From a virus, in IMG/VR virus record IMGVR_UViG_3300025849_000248, positions 1-22,426 of that record: a DNA stretch of 22,426 nt. One strand, given 5' to 3'. Shown here piece after piece: positions 1-6,729 of the stretch. The notes below the pieces were generated by a model. That model did not search any database and was not told the DNA's origin. It saw nothing but the letters and a program-made list of their open reading frames with translations. Made by a program: the position numbers and the translations under genes. Each line of letters starts with the position of its first letter. Position 1 is the first letter of the stretch.

Positions 1-479
1 TACAAAACTACAACAAGTTAGGGGAAGCTCTTTATCAACAACAATCATTAAAAGAAACTGCAAAGTCTCTATCACAGATAGCAGAAATGGCAGCAACACA
101 CACGGTTCAAGAAACTGAAGATTGGTTTGACAAAGTTACGGTAACTCGTAATATGAAAGAATTAACAAATCATTCAAAATCATTTTCAAAGATTGCTGAA
201 GAAGCATCATCAGTTCAACAAAGATTGGCTGGACTATATGAAGATATGGGTAGTATCTTAAATCGTTACTATGATATTCCAGAAGGCGCTGAACAAGTAG
301 ATAAAGATGAAGAAAATAAAGATTCAATTGAAGAAGGTGATTACCAAGCATTCTTCAAAAAAGCAATGAAGAAATTTGGAATTTCTGCACCAGACGAATT
401 AGGTTCAGATGAAAAGAAAAAGAAATTCTTCAACTATGTAGACAAAAGCTATAAAGCAAAATCAGAAGGTAAGAGATAA
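1..479 (+). CDS. Partial protein of unknown function (5' end outside window)
   Basis: The frame is open from base 3 and reads through the first internal ATG (base 87), which has no ribosome binding site, so the gene starts upstream of the window. About 159 residues are visible, mostly polar and alpha-helical in character, with glutamine- and lysine-rich stretches and an acidic patch (around GAEQVDKDEENKDS). The C-terminal ~45 residues form a compact module (FFKKAMKKFG ... FFNYVDKSYKAK). I recall similar tails on proteins of other marine phages but cannot confirm this here. The stop codon overlaps the next start as TAATG, so the two genes are translationally coupled. In T4-like phages the stretch before the scaffold gene usually holds portal, protease and small head proteins, so a head or prohead role is possible. 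I do not recognise a specific function. Confidence 0.75.
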   Translation, partial: QNYNKLGEALYQQQSLKETAKSLSQIAEMAATHTVQETEDWFDKVTVTRNMKELTNHSKSFSKIAEEASSVQQRLAGLYEDMGSILNRYYDIPEGAEQVDKDEENKDSIEEGDYQAFFKKAMKKFGISAPDELGSDEKKKKFFNYVDKSYKAKSEGKR

Positions 480-991
480 TGAAACTTAAATCACTATTAT
501 CAGAAGCAAGTTTAAAAGTATTAGAAAGAAAGTTTGGTGAGCCATTACCAACACTTGAAGATACCACTCGTGCATATCGTTTGAAAAAGGAAGAAGAAGT
601 AAAAGAAGGTGAATTACCACCTGCACTTAAGAAAGCAATAGCTAAGAAAAAGGGTGAAGAAGATGATTCTAAACCTAAAATGACAAAAGAAGACATAGAA
701 AATTTCAATAAAGAAGTAGACACGGAAGATTTATGGAAATTGGTGTCAGGCCCTAAAGGTATTAATCTAATTGTTAAAAATATAACAGGTGAAATAGTCA
801 GATTAGTAACTAAAGTGAAACGAAATGTCTTAGATGATTTGCGTGGTGATGAATACAAAAGTCATAGACGAGAGTGGAAAAAATTAGAAAAAGAAATTTA
901 CGAACAAGAAAAAGCTTGTCAGCGTGCAGCTTATGAATTATATGACCTTGGTAAGAAGTATGCTAAATGGGTTGAGTCCGTAAAGAAATAA
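479..991 (+). CDS. Putative internal head protein with prohead-protease leader
   Basis: A 170-residue protein with no family I recognise. Its N-terminus reads MKLKSLLSE then AS. This resembles the short capsid-targeting leaders of T4 internal proteins (MKTYQEFIAE then A in IPIII), which are cut after Glu by the gp21 prohead protease; the site type is a Leu/Ile two or three residues before Glu, followed by Ala or Gly. If so, about nine residues are removed and the mature protein is packed inside the head, perhaps ejected with DNA. The middle (residues ~35-75) is rich in Lys and Glu. The C-terminal third is strongly charged, probably helical and coiled-coil-like (REWKKLEKEIYEQEKA). It sits in the head cluster between an unknown protein (1-base overlap) and bS21. 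The internal-protein role is inference from the leader and position. Confidence 0.6.
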   Translation: MKLKSLLSEASLKVLERKFGEPLPTLEDTTRAYRLKKEEEVKEGELPPALKKAIAKKKGEEDDSKPKMTKEDIENFNKEVDTEDLWKLVSGPKGINLIVKNITGEIVRLVTKVKRNVLDDLRGDEYKSHRREWKKLEKEIYEQEKACQRAAYELYDLGKKYAKWVESVKK

Positions 992-1006
992 CAGAAAGAG
1001 GTTACT

Positions 1007-1207
1007 TTGATAAAAGTAGAAGTCCGCAAAGGACAATCAGTAGACAAAGCACTTAAAATATTTAAACGTAGAGTTAAAGATAGTGGTATAATGTTCGACT
1101 TGAAAGAGCGTTCATTTTACAAAAAGCCGTCGGCAATCAAACGTGAACAAAGAAATAAAGCAAAGTTAAGAGCTAAATACGAAAAATTAAAAAATCAAGA
1201 AGATTAA
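1007..1207 (+). CDS. rpsU: Ribosomal protein bS21 homologue, phage-encoded
   Basis: A 66-residue basic protein with the whole bS21 fold signature. It has a short beta start (IKVEVRKGQSVDKALKIFKR, compare IKVRENEPFDVALRRFKR in E. coli), a Gly near residue 27, then ERSFYKKPSAIKREQR (compare RREFYEKPTTERKRAK) and a Lys/Arg-rich helical tail. E. coli bS21 is 71 residues, so this is full length. bS21 binds the 30S platform near the anti-Shine-Dalgarno end of 16S rRNA and assists mRNA selection. A phage copy could replace the host protein and favour phage messages, which here have strong AGGAG sites. The start is TTG with AAAGAGG five nt upstream; no better start exists. Phage-borne bS21 genes are known, including in pelagiphages. 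A terminator follows directly. Confidence 0.93.
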   Translation: MIKVEVRKGQSVDKALKIFKRRVKDSGIMFDLKERSFYKKPSAIKREQRNKAKLRAKYEKLKNQED

Positions 1208-1235
1208 AAATATACACACTTTGTATGTTTTTTTT
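1208..1235 (+). terminator. AT-rich intrinsic terminator after bS21
   Basis: ATACA (1212-1216) pairs with TGTAT (1222-1226) around loop CACTT. The stem can extend outward through T-G and A-T pairs into the A-run at 1206-1210. Eight T residues (1228-1235) follow. The stem has little GC, so strength is uncertain, but it sits between the bS21 stop and a promoter motif, where an end of transcription is expected. Confidence 0.5.
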
Positions 1236-1243
1236 CTACAAAC

Positions 1244-1256
1244 TTGATATTTATAA
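1244..1256 (+). promoter_or_regulatory. Late-promoter-like motif before scaffold/capsid operon
   Basis: TTGATATTTATAA, a member of the motif set found at 4309, 5041, 9305, 13980, 14341, 17767 and 19539. It lies just after the bS21 terminator and about 123 nt before the scaffold ATG, leaving a long leader. Read on the minus strand it contains TATAAATA, the T4 late promoter, but that direction would give antisense transcription. Its consistent placement before plus-strand genes favours forward use. Confidence 0.55.
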
Positions 1257-1266
1257 TTAAATAAAT

Positions 1267-1342
1267 ACACTATCGTATTATTCAATACATCATATAGTGT
1301 AACCGATTAAAACTAATCTAATTATAGTTACCAATAACTATA
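1267..1342 (+). promoter_or_regulatory. Hairpin-rich 5' leader of scaffold/capsid mRNA
   Basis: Three consecutive inverted repeats fill the leader. (1) ACACTAT 1267-1273 pairs with ATAGTGT 1294-1300, enclosing GTATT 1275-1279 and AATAC 1284-1288. (2) GATTA 1305-1309 pairs with TAATC 1314-1318. (3) A perfect 8-bp stem TATAGTTA 1323-1330 pairs with TAACTATA 1335-1342 around CCAA. The ribosome site GGAG (1356-1359) stays unpaired. The arrangement resembles leader structures that stabilise abundant late mRNAs; that role is inference. Confidence 0.5.
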
Positions 1343-1366
1343 TTGAATCCAAAACGGAGAAATTAA

Positions 1367-2581
1367 ATGGATGATTTATTAAAAGACGCTATTGCGGATG
1401 CAAAGGCAGTTAGAGAAACTGCATTAGCAAACGCTAAAATAGCACTTGAAGAAGCATTCACACCACGTTTGCAATCAATGTTGTCAAGAAAAATCCAATC
1501 TGAAATGGAAGATGCTGATGAAACTGAAGATGCCGAAGAAAGAGGCATGTCAGAAGAAGAAGCAGAAGAAATGATGGATAAAGACGAAATGGAAGCAGAA
1601 GAAATGATGGACAAGGATGAAATGGAAGACGCAGAAGAAATGAAAATGGACGCTGAGGAAGAAATGGATGCCGAGGAAATGATGGACGCTGACGAAATGG
1701 AAGATAAGGATGAAATGGAAGACGCAGAAGAAGAAGAGAAGATGGACGAAACTGAAGATAAAGACGAAATGGAAGACGAAATGTCTGAAATGGAAGATAA
1801 AGACGAAGAAGAGAAAATGGACGAAGCTGAAGATGCGGAAGAAGAAGACGAACTTGACTTGGAATCAGTTCTTAGAGAATTAGAAGCCGACTTAAAAGAC
1901 GCTGAAGAGGAAGAAGAAAAAATGGACGAAGAAATGTCAGACAAAGACGAAGAAGAAAAAGTCGATGAAAATGACGTATCATCAGATATTGGAAAAGCTG
2001 ATAACAAGGTTGCTGATAAAGCAAATGATTCATCATCAGTAGGACAAGGTCCTGAATCTGAAGGTTCAGATAAGAAAGCTGGAGCAGAACTTGGCGACCA
2101 TAAAGTCGTTAAGGAAGTTGAAGACAAAGAAGAGGGCGATGATATCGACCTTGACGAAGTCTTAAAAGCACTATCTGAAGAAGAAGACGCTGAAGAAGAA
2201 GCAGACAAAGTGGAAGAGCTTAAAAAAGAAATACAAGAAACTCGTAGTGTAGTAAAATTCATGCGAGCAAAATTAAACGAAGTTAATTTATTGAATGCTA
2301 AACTATTGTTTTCGAACAAATTGTTTAGAGCATTTGGACTTAACAACAACCAGAAATTAAAAGTTGTTGAAAACTTTGACAGAACTAAAAACTTAAGAGA
2401 GGTTAAATTGGTTTACGCTACATTAGCAGAATCATTTAAAAGCCCTAAAAAATTAAGTGAGTCAGTTTCTAAAGGTTCAAGTTCAAAACCAACTCGTTCT
2501 ACAAAACCAGCAAAATCGCAGGTATTGTCAGAAGGAAATGAGTTAAAAGCAAGATTCAAGAAATTAGCAAACATACTTTAG
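1367..2581 (+). CDS. Prohead core scaffolding protein (T4 gp22-like)
   Basis: A 404-residue protein directly before the capsid gene, the position of gp22 in T4. The N-terminus is helical (MDDLLKDAIADAKAV ... EEAFTPRLQSMLSRKI). Residues ~45-190 are an extremely acidic low-complexity region built from Asp/Glu/Met/Lys units such as EMEDKDEMEDAEE. The C-terminal part is again ordered (KKEIQETRSVVKFM, NEVNLLNAKLLFSNKLFRAF, FDRTKNLREVKLVY), the kind of sequence seen in prohead core proteins of marine T4-like phages. Such scaffolds shape the prohead and are then degraded by gp21. A candidate cut site VLSE then GN lies 15 residues before the C-terminus. It is longer than T4 gp22 (269 residues), mainly through the acidic region. 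The start ATG has GGAG seven nt upstream, and its stop overlaps the capsid gene's ribosome site. Confidence 0.8.
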   Translation: MDDLLKDAIADAKAVRETALANAKIALEEAFTPRLQSMLSRKIQSEMEDADETEDAEERGMSEEEAEEMMDKDEMEAEEMMDKDEMEDAEEMKMDAEEEMDAEEMMDADEMEDKDEMEDAEEEEKMDETEDKDEMEDEMSEMEDKDEEEKMDEAEDAEEEDELDLESVLRELEADLKDAEEEEEKMDEEMSDKDEEEKVDENDVSSDIGKADNKVADKANDSSSVGQGPESEGSDKKAGAELGDHKVVKEVEDKEEGDDIDLDEVLKALSEEEDAEEEADKVEELKKEIQETRSVVKFMRAKLNEVNLLNAKLLFSNKLFRAFGLNNNQKLKVVENFDRTKNLREVKLVYATLAESFKSPKKLSESVSKGSSSKPTRSTKPAKSQVLSEGNELKARFKKLANIL

Positions 2582-2591
2582 GAGACTAATC

Positions 2592-4244
2592 GTGAGTAAA
2601 TTAAATTCAATCGAGTCTTTGATGGACGGATATAATCCACAAAGACAACTATTAGAACAAACTCGTCAGTTAGTGTCAAAATGGGAACCAACAGGTCTTT
2701 TAGAAGGTATAGAAGACGAAACTAAAGTTCACGGAATGGCAGTATTGCTTGAAAATCAAGCAGGACAGTTAATCCAAGAAGCTTCAGTTACTGGTGGACA
2801 AAATGCAGAAGAATGGTCAGGCGTAGCCCTACCATTAGTACGTAGAATCTTTGGTGAATTAGCAGCACAAGAATTTGTGTCAGTTCAACCAATGAACCTA
2901 CCTTCTGGACTTATTTTCTATCTTGACTTCAAATATGGTACAGCCCAAACAGGCAACCATACTGAAAACTCAGATGTATATGGTAATACATCAGGGTCTA
3001 ACACAGACGCATCCGGTGGTTTATATGGCGCCGGTAAATTCGGATATTCAATTAATGACAAAGCAACAGCAGCCTTAGTAATTCACGCATCAAACATTGA
3101 TGCTGATGAATTCACTTCAGGTTCAGTTTCTTTCGAAGACGTTGATTTCGAACCAGACCTATCAGCTTCAGTTGCATTAGGTAACGCAGCAGATGATGGT
3201 CTTATGAAGATTACAACATCAACATTAGCATACACAAATGCTGATACAGACGGAGTTAGAGCATTCTCTATCTCAGGTTCTGGTTTTGATGAATTCTTCC
3301 CAGCTTACACTAAATTCGACAAGGTTAATTCAAGAATTAGCTTTGTTGTTAAAAAATCAGTAGCTAGTGCACCGGTTAACGCAGTGATTAAATATCACGC
3401 ACAACCAAGCACAAATTACAGCAGAACTGATTTTGAAGCTACAGCAACTCAAACAGACGCAAACCCTGAAACTGATATTGATATACCAGAATTAGATATT
3501 GCGTTAAAGAGTATTCCGATAATCGCAAAAACTCGTAAGTTAAAAGCAGTCTGGACTCCAGAACTTGCTCAAGACTTAAATGCATACCATTCAGTTGACG
3601 CAGAAGCAGAGTTAACATCACTATTAAGTGAGTACATTTCAATGGAAATTGACTTAGAAATTCTTGATATGTTGATGGCTAACGCTTCAGCTAAAACAGA
3701 AAATTGGTCAGCAAGAGTTGGACACGAATATGATTCTGCCAGTGGTACATTCATTGAACAGAGTGGTGCTTCAAATGCTTACACAAAAGGTGACTGGTTC
3801 CAAACACTTGGAAACAAAATCCAAAGCGTAAGTAACGCAATTCATCAGAAAACACTTAGAGGTGGAGCTAACTTTATAGTAGTATCACCTGAAACTGCAA
3901 CAATCTTAGAATCAATTCCAGGATATGCAACAAGTGCAGATGGTGACGCAACAGCAAATCAATTTGCTATGGGTGTACAAAAAGTAGGGGCAATTAATAA
4001 CAGATACACTGTTTATAAAAACCCTTATATGTTAGAAAACTCAATCCTTGTAGGATTTAGAGGTTCTAACTTCTTAGAAACAGGCGCGGTATATGCACCA
4101 TATGTTCCTATGATAATGACACCATTAGTATACGACCCTAAGAACTTCACTCCAAGAAAAGGTGTGATGACTAGATACGCTAAGAAGATGGTTCGTCCTG
4201 AATTCTATGGTAAAGTCGTAGTTGCTGATGTAAACTTCGTGTAA
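2592..4244 (+). CDS. Major capsid protein (T4 gp23-like)
   Basis: A 550-residue protein (T4 gp23 has 521) with the typical start KWEPTGLLEGI, MAVLLENQAGQL, the EEWSGVALPLVRRIF segment and VSVQPMNLPSGLIFYLDF, equivalent to VQPMNSPTGQVF in T4. It forms the hexamers of the icosahedral head. QLIQE then ASVTGG matches the T4 gp21 cleavage site FLTE then AEIGG, so processing is predicted after Glu63 (Glu65 in T4). The C-terminal half has the conserved FIVVSPETATIL and the closing region MTPLVYDPKNFTPRKGVMTRYAKKMVRPEFYG. The start codon is GTG, with AGGAGA overlapping the scaffold stop codon. A strong UUCG terminator follows 34 nt after the stop. Residues ~100-290 carry Ser/Gly/Asp-rich stretches, probably a variable surface insertion. 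Confidence 0.95.
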   Translation: MSKLNSIESLMDGYNPQRQLLEQTRQLVSKWEPTGLLEGIEDETKVHGMAVLLENQAGQLIQEASVTGGQNAEEWSGVALPLVRRIFGELAAQEFVSVQPMNLPSGLIFYLDFKYGTAQTGNHTENSDVYGNTSGSNTDASGGLYGAGKFGYSINDKATAALVIHASNIDADEFTSGSVSFEDVDFEPDLSASVALGNAADDGLMKITTSTLAYTNADTDGVRAFSISGSGFDEFFPAYTKFDKVNSRISFVVKKSVASAPVNAVIKYHAQPSTNYSRTDFEATATQTDANPETDIDIPELDIALKSIPIIAKTRKLKAVWTPELAQDLNAYHSVDAEAELTSLLSEYISMEIDLEILDMLMANASAKTENWSARVGHEYDSASGTFIEQSGASNAYTKGDWFQTLGNKIQSVSNAIHQKTLRGGANFIVVSPETATILESIPGYATSADGDATANQFAMGVQKVGAINNRYTVYKNPYMLENSILVGFRGSNFLETGAVYAPYVPMIMTPLVYDPKNFTPRKGVMTRYAKKMVRPEFYGKVVVADVNFV

Positions 4245-4277
4245 GTTAACATTAACAATTAATACTATAAGAAAAAG

Positions 4278-4299
4278 CCCCACTTCGGTGGGGTTTTTT
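4278..4299 (+). terminator. Strong terminator after major capsid gene
   Basis: CCCCAC (4278-4283) pairs with GTGGGG (4288-4293) around the very stable tetraloop TTCG, followed by TTTTTT (4294-4299). An A-run precedes the stem. It separates capsid transcription from the next one-gene unit. Confidence 0.92.
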
Positions 4300-4308
4300 C
4301 GTTGTATA

Positions 4309-4320
4309 GATACTTATATA
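4309..4320 (+). promoter_or_regulatory. Late-promoter-like motif, GATACTTATATA variant
   Basis: GATACTTATATA sits 10 nt after the capsid terminator T-run and about 115 nt before the next start codon. It matches the consensus GATA(T/C)TTAT(A/T)(A/T) shared by eight intergenic sites. A transcript starting here would begin with the hairpin leader at 4337-4403. Confidence 0.5.
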
Positions 4321-4336
4321 CGAGAGATTATTTCCA

Positions 4337-4403
4337 ACCCTGGCGACGGATGTCGTGGGTATTGTAATCTACAATTAAAGGTTGAGGGAAGCAGGAAATC
4401 CCC
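4337..4403 (+). promoter_or_regulatory. Structured leader with mini-ORF before decoration gene
   Basis: ACCC 4337-4340 pairs with GGGT 4357-4360, and after a TG bulge GCGAC 4343-4347 pairs with GTCGT 4352-4356 around GGAT. Then ATTGTA 4361-4366 pairs with TACAAT 4370-4375. A weaker GGGA 4386-4389 / TCCC 4399-4402 pair follows. The first hairpin contains a five-codon frame MSWVL-stop (4350-4367). The local GC content is above that of the flanking intergenic DNA. I could not match it to a known riboswitch or ribozyme. Confidence 0.45.
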
Positions 4404-4423
4404 TTGACGTATGGAGAAAAGAA

Positions 4424-4954
4424 ATGGCAAACGTAAGTAGAACAAGTCTTAAAAGTGTACTACGAAGAAGTAACGCAAATTATATGGATAATTTATGTGA
4501 TTCAGTAGCAACTTTATCAGACTCAAACACATTTACCGACTTCATCGCAACTGCAGATGACAAGGGATTGCAAATAGGAACAGCAGGTATATCAGGTTTA
4601 GGAGCCTCATTACAAACTACTGGAACTATCGCAATCGCTGATGATAGTGTACAAGTTGGAAAATATTGTACAGTATCAGCTGATGCTCAGACACTAACAT
4701 TACCATCCGTGGTAGTTGGTGCTTCTTTCATCATCGTTAACATCGCAGCAGATGGCGGTGCCCTACTAACTATTTCACCACAATCAGGTGATAAGTTCTT
4801 AGTCGATATTGCAGGTGCAGCAGGAACAGATAATAAAGATATTATCAATACCAAAGCTACACAAAAACAATACGACTATGTTCACTTAGTTGGATTATCA
4901 GCAGATGGTTGGTTAATTCACGATATTCGTGGAACTTGGGTAGACCAAGCATAA
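4424..4954 (+). CDS. Probable capsid decoration or head-surface protein
   Basis: 176 residues from ATG 4424, chosen because GGAG lies seven nt upstream; an in-frame TTG at 4382 lies inside the structured leader and has no ribosome site. The N-terminus is basic and helical (ANVSRTSLKSVLRRSNANYM). The rest is Gly/Ala/Thr/Val-rich and probably all-beta (IADDSVQVGKYCTVSADAQ, TLTLPSVVVGASFIIVNI, WLIHDIRGTWVDQA), a style common in phage surface and fibre domains. No specific family is recognised. It lies directly after the major capsid gene and is isolated by its own promoter motif and by terminators on both sides. That fits an abundant virion protein made independently of the capsid operon, as T4 Soc and Hoc are. 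The decoration role is inference; a short head fibre is an alternative. Confidence 0.6.
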   Translation: MANVSRTSLKSVLRRSNANYMDNLCDSVATLSDSNTFTDFIATADDKGLQIGTAGISGLGASLQTTGTIAIADDSVQVGKYCTVSADAQTLTLPSVVVGASFIIVNIAADGGALLTISPQSGDKFLVDIAGAAGTDNKDIINTKATQKQYDYVHLVGLSADGWLIHDIRGTWVDQA

Positions 4955-4996
4955 TTTTAATTAGTCCTGAAACTAATTACAATTAGAAGAAAAAGG

Positions 4997-5023
4997 CCCC
5001 CTATTTTTATAGGGGGTTTTTTT
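4997..5023 (+). terminator. Strong terminator after decoration gene
   Basis: CCCCCTAT (4997-5004) pairs perfectly with ATAGGGGG (5009-5016) around TTTT, followed by seven T residues (5017-5023). An A-run precedes the stem, so it may also work in reverse. Confidence 0.92.
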
Positions 5024-5040
5024 ATACAAAAGTTTAATTA

Positions 5041-5053
5041 TTGATATTTATTA
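5041..5053 (+). promoter_or_regulatory. Late-promoter-like motif before neck genes
   Basis: TTGATATTTATTA, 47 nt before the gp13-like ATG and 18 nt after the preceding terminator. It belongs to the eight-site motif set and probably drives the neck/fibre operon 5088-9289. Confidence 0.55.
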
Positions 5054-5087
5054 ATGTATATACAATTACTATTAATAGGAGATTTTA

Positions 5088-6242
5088 ATGGCTACAGAAG
5101 CAGTATGGCCAGGTTCTGGTTCCGCAGTAAGTGGAACGACACCTTTTGGGTTATATGATACAGATTCAGACTTTCAAACAGAAGCTCCACAATTCGCAAC
5201 TTGGTGTGCAAGACGATTAGGTTATCCAATAACCGCAGTCGAACTCCAAGATTCGCAATTTTATGCTTGTTTGGAAGAAAGTGTATCGGAATATAGTGCC
5301 CAAGTCAATCAATTTAACATTCGTGACAACTTATTACATTTAAGAGGTCAATCAACAAGTTCAAACTTCACTCACAAACGAGTAAAACCAACATTATCTG
5401 AAACAATATTTATTTCAGAAGAATATGGACAAGAAGCATTAGTTGGTGGTTCAGTTGATGTAAAGAGAACTGCAGTTTCAGTTAATTCAGGTAGTCAAAC
5501 CTATGACTTAAATGCTTTAATTGCAGACGCAAGTCAAAGTGGAGAAAGTATTGAAGTTAAACGTGTCCATTATGAATCAACACCAGCAGTAAATCGTTAT
5601 TTTGACCCGTATGCAGGAACAGGCTTTGGAACACAAAATATGATAGATGGATTCGGTATGGGTAATATGTCACCGGCAATTACTTTTGTATTACAACCTA
5701 TTTATGCAGATTTATTACGAGTTCAAGCAATTGAATTTAATGACCAGATTAGAAAATCTGCTTATTCATTTGAACTTCGTAACAATCAATTAAGATTGTT
5801 TCCGATTCCAACTGAATCAGGTTCATTATGGGTTGAATACATAAAAACTTCCGATAGAGATAATCCTTTGAGAACACGATATAGTGGTTCAAATGATGTA
5901 GTATCTGATTACTCAAATGCAAAATATGATTTTATGGTTTACAAACAAATCAATGATGTGGGTAAACAATGGATTAGAAAATTTGGATTTGCACTATCAA
6001 AAGAATTATTGGGTATTGTTCGTAGTAAATACGGAACTATTCCAATTCCAGGTTCAGAAGTTAGTTTAGATGGAGATACATTGAGAGCTGAAGCAACTGC
6101 CGAAAAAGAACAATTAATGGAACAATTAAGAGAAACACTTGAACAAACAAGTCGTAAGGCATTAATGGAAGCTTCAAAAGACGAAAGTGATTTTGAACAA
6201 GAGAAGTTAAAGAAAGTGCCTTATCCACTTTACATAGGATAA
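5088..6242 (+). CDS. Neck protein (T4 gp13-like)
   Basis: 384 residues (T4 gp13 has 309). The N-terminal part has the gp13-type signature: a short peptide, then ATWCARRLGYPITAVELQDSQ followed by a helix (ACLEESVSEYSAQV), comparable to the LG-x-P-x-x-x-VELTD region of gp13 relatives. The middle holds a beta-rich domain (SETIFISEEYG, VDVKRTAVSVNSGSQTYDL) and a Gly/Met-rich loop (GFGTQNMIDGFGMGN). The end is charged and helical (EKEQLMEQLRETLEQTSRKA). In T4, gp13 and gp14 form the collar that closes the filled head and receives the tail. The start has AGGAG six nt upstream. It is first in a tight operon with gp14- and gp15-like genes in T4 order, which supports the call. Confidence 0.75.
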   Translation: MATEAVWPGSGSAVSGTTPFGLYDTDSDFQTEAPQFATWCARRLGYPITAVELQDSQFYACLEESVSEYSAQVNQFNIRDNLLHLRGQSTSSNFTHKRVKPTLSETIFISEEYGQEALVGGSVDVKRTAVSVNSGSQTYDLNALIADASQSGESIEVKRVHYESTPAVNRYFDPYAGTGFGTQNMIDGFGMGNMSPAITFVLQPIYADLLRVQAIEFNDQIRKSAYSFELRNNQLRLFPIPTESGSLWVEYIKTSDRDNPLRTRYSGSNDVVSDYSNAKYDFMVYKQINDVGKQWIRKFGFALSKELLGIVRSKYGTIPIPGSEVSLDGDTLRAEATAEKEQLMEQLRETLEQTSRKALMEASKDESDFEQEKLKKVPYPLYIG

Positions 6243-6246
6243 GATA

Positions 6247-6729
6247 ATGCCAAGATATTATCCCAAAAAAGATTTAGATACGATTGAAAAATTTAATCGA
6301 GAACTACTCGGTGAACCAAACATTTCAAATGATGGAATCATAGACCAGTTTGTAATTCTTTACAGAACATCAGTTTATGAAACCGACACCAATATGTATG
6401 GAGAAGCATCAGAGGGTAAAGTTTATCAAACACCAGTAAAATTACCTTGTGTAGTTACAGCTGGAGATTTTGATTTTAACTATACTGATTTCGGACCAGA
6501 TAATTCACAAACCGTAACATTTGCTTTTCAACGAGCATACTTAGTAGAGGTTAATTTAAAGCCAGATATAGGTGATATATTACAATGGAACGATGGTTAT
6601 TTTGAAGTAAAATCATATAATGAAAATCAATTAGTAGGTGGAAACACAGATAACAGTCATTCAATTATTGTTGAAGCAAATTTAACAAGAATGCCAACAA
6701 CCAACTTAGAAGAATATAGAGGATTCTAA
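6247..6729 (+). CDS. Neck protein (T4 gp14-like)
   Basis: 160 residues, shorter than T4 gp14 (256). The middle has NMYGEASEGKVYQTPVKLPC, and the C-terminal half has IGDILQWNDGYFEVKSYNENQLVGG. The latter parallels the gp14 segment EGDLIYFPMDNSLFEI...DPFYQLG. gp14 completes the neck with gp13 before tail joining. The gene starts four nt after the gp13-like stop with AGGA six nt upstream, and its stop overlaps the next ATG as TAATG. The order 13-14-15 is the T4 order. The protein is reduced to the core and lacks the C-terminal extension of T4 gp14. The family call rests on short motif resemblance plus synteny. Confidence 0.65.
   Translation: MPRYYPKKDLDTIEKFNRELLGEPNISNDGIIDQFVILYRTSVYETDTNMYGEASEGKVYQTPVKLPCVVTAGDFDFNYTDFGPDNSQTVTFAFQRAYLVEVNLKPDIGDILQWNDGYFEVKSYNENQLVGGNTDNSHSIIVEANLTRMPTTNLEEYRGF

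Noticed and set aside
87-89. ATG at 87 as start of the first gene
   Set aside because: The frame is open to the left edge, the upstream codons look protein-like, and there is no ribosome site.
1244-1256. T4-type late promoter TATAAATA on the minus strand
   Set aside because: It would drive antisense transcription into bS21 and similar genes; the motif's constant distance to plus-strand starts argues for forward use, though reverse use is not excluded.
1363-2349. A 328-codon open frame on the minus strand, Ser-rich
   Set aside because: It mirrors the GAA/GAC-rich acidic repeats of the scaffold gene (Glu/Asp codons read in reverse give Ser codons); no ribosome site and no credible protein.
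4382-4384. TTG at 4382 as start of the decoration gene
   Set aside because: It lies within a hairpin-rich leader without a ribosome site; ATG 4424 has GGAG at ideal distance.
5404-5415. AATATTTATTTC inside the gp13-like gene as another promoter site
   Set aside because: It lies within coding sequence, lacks the GATA start and is not placed before a gene.
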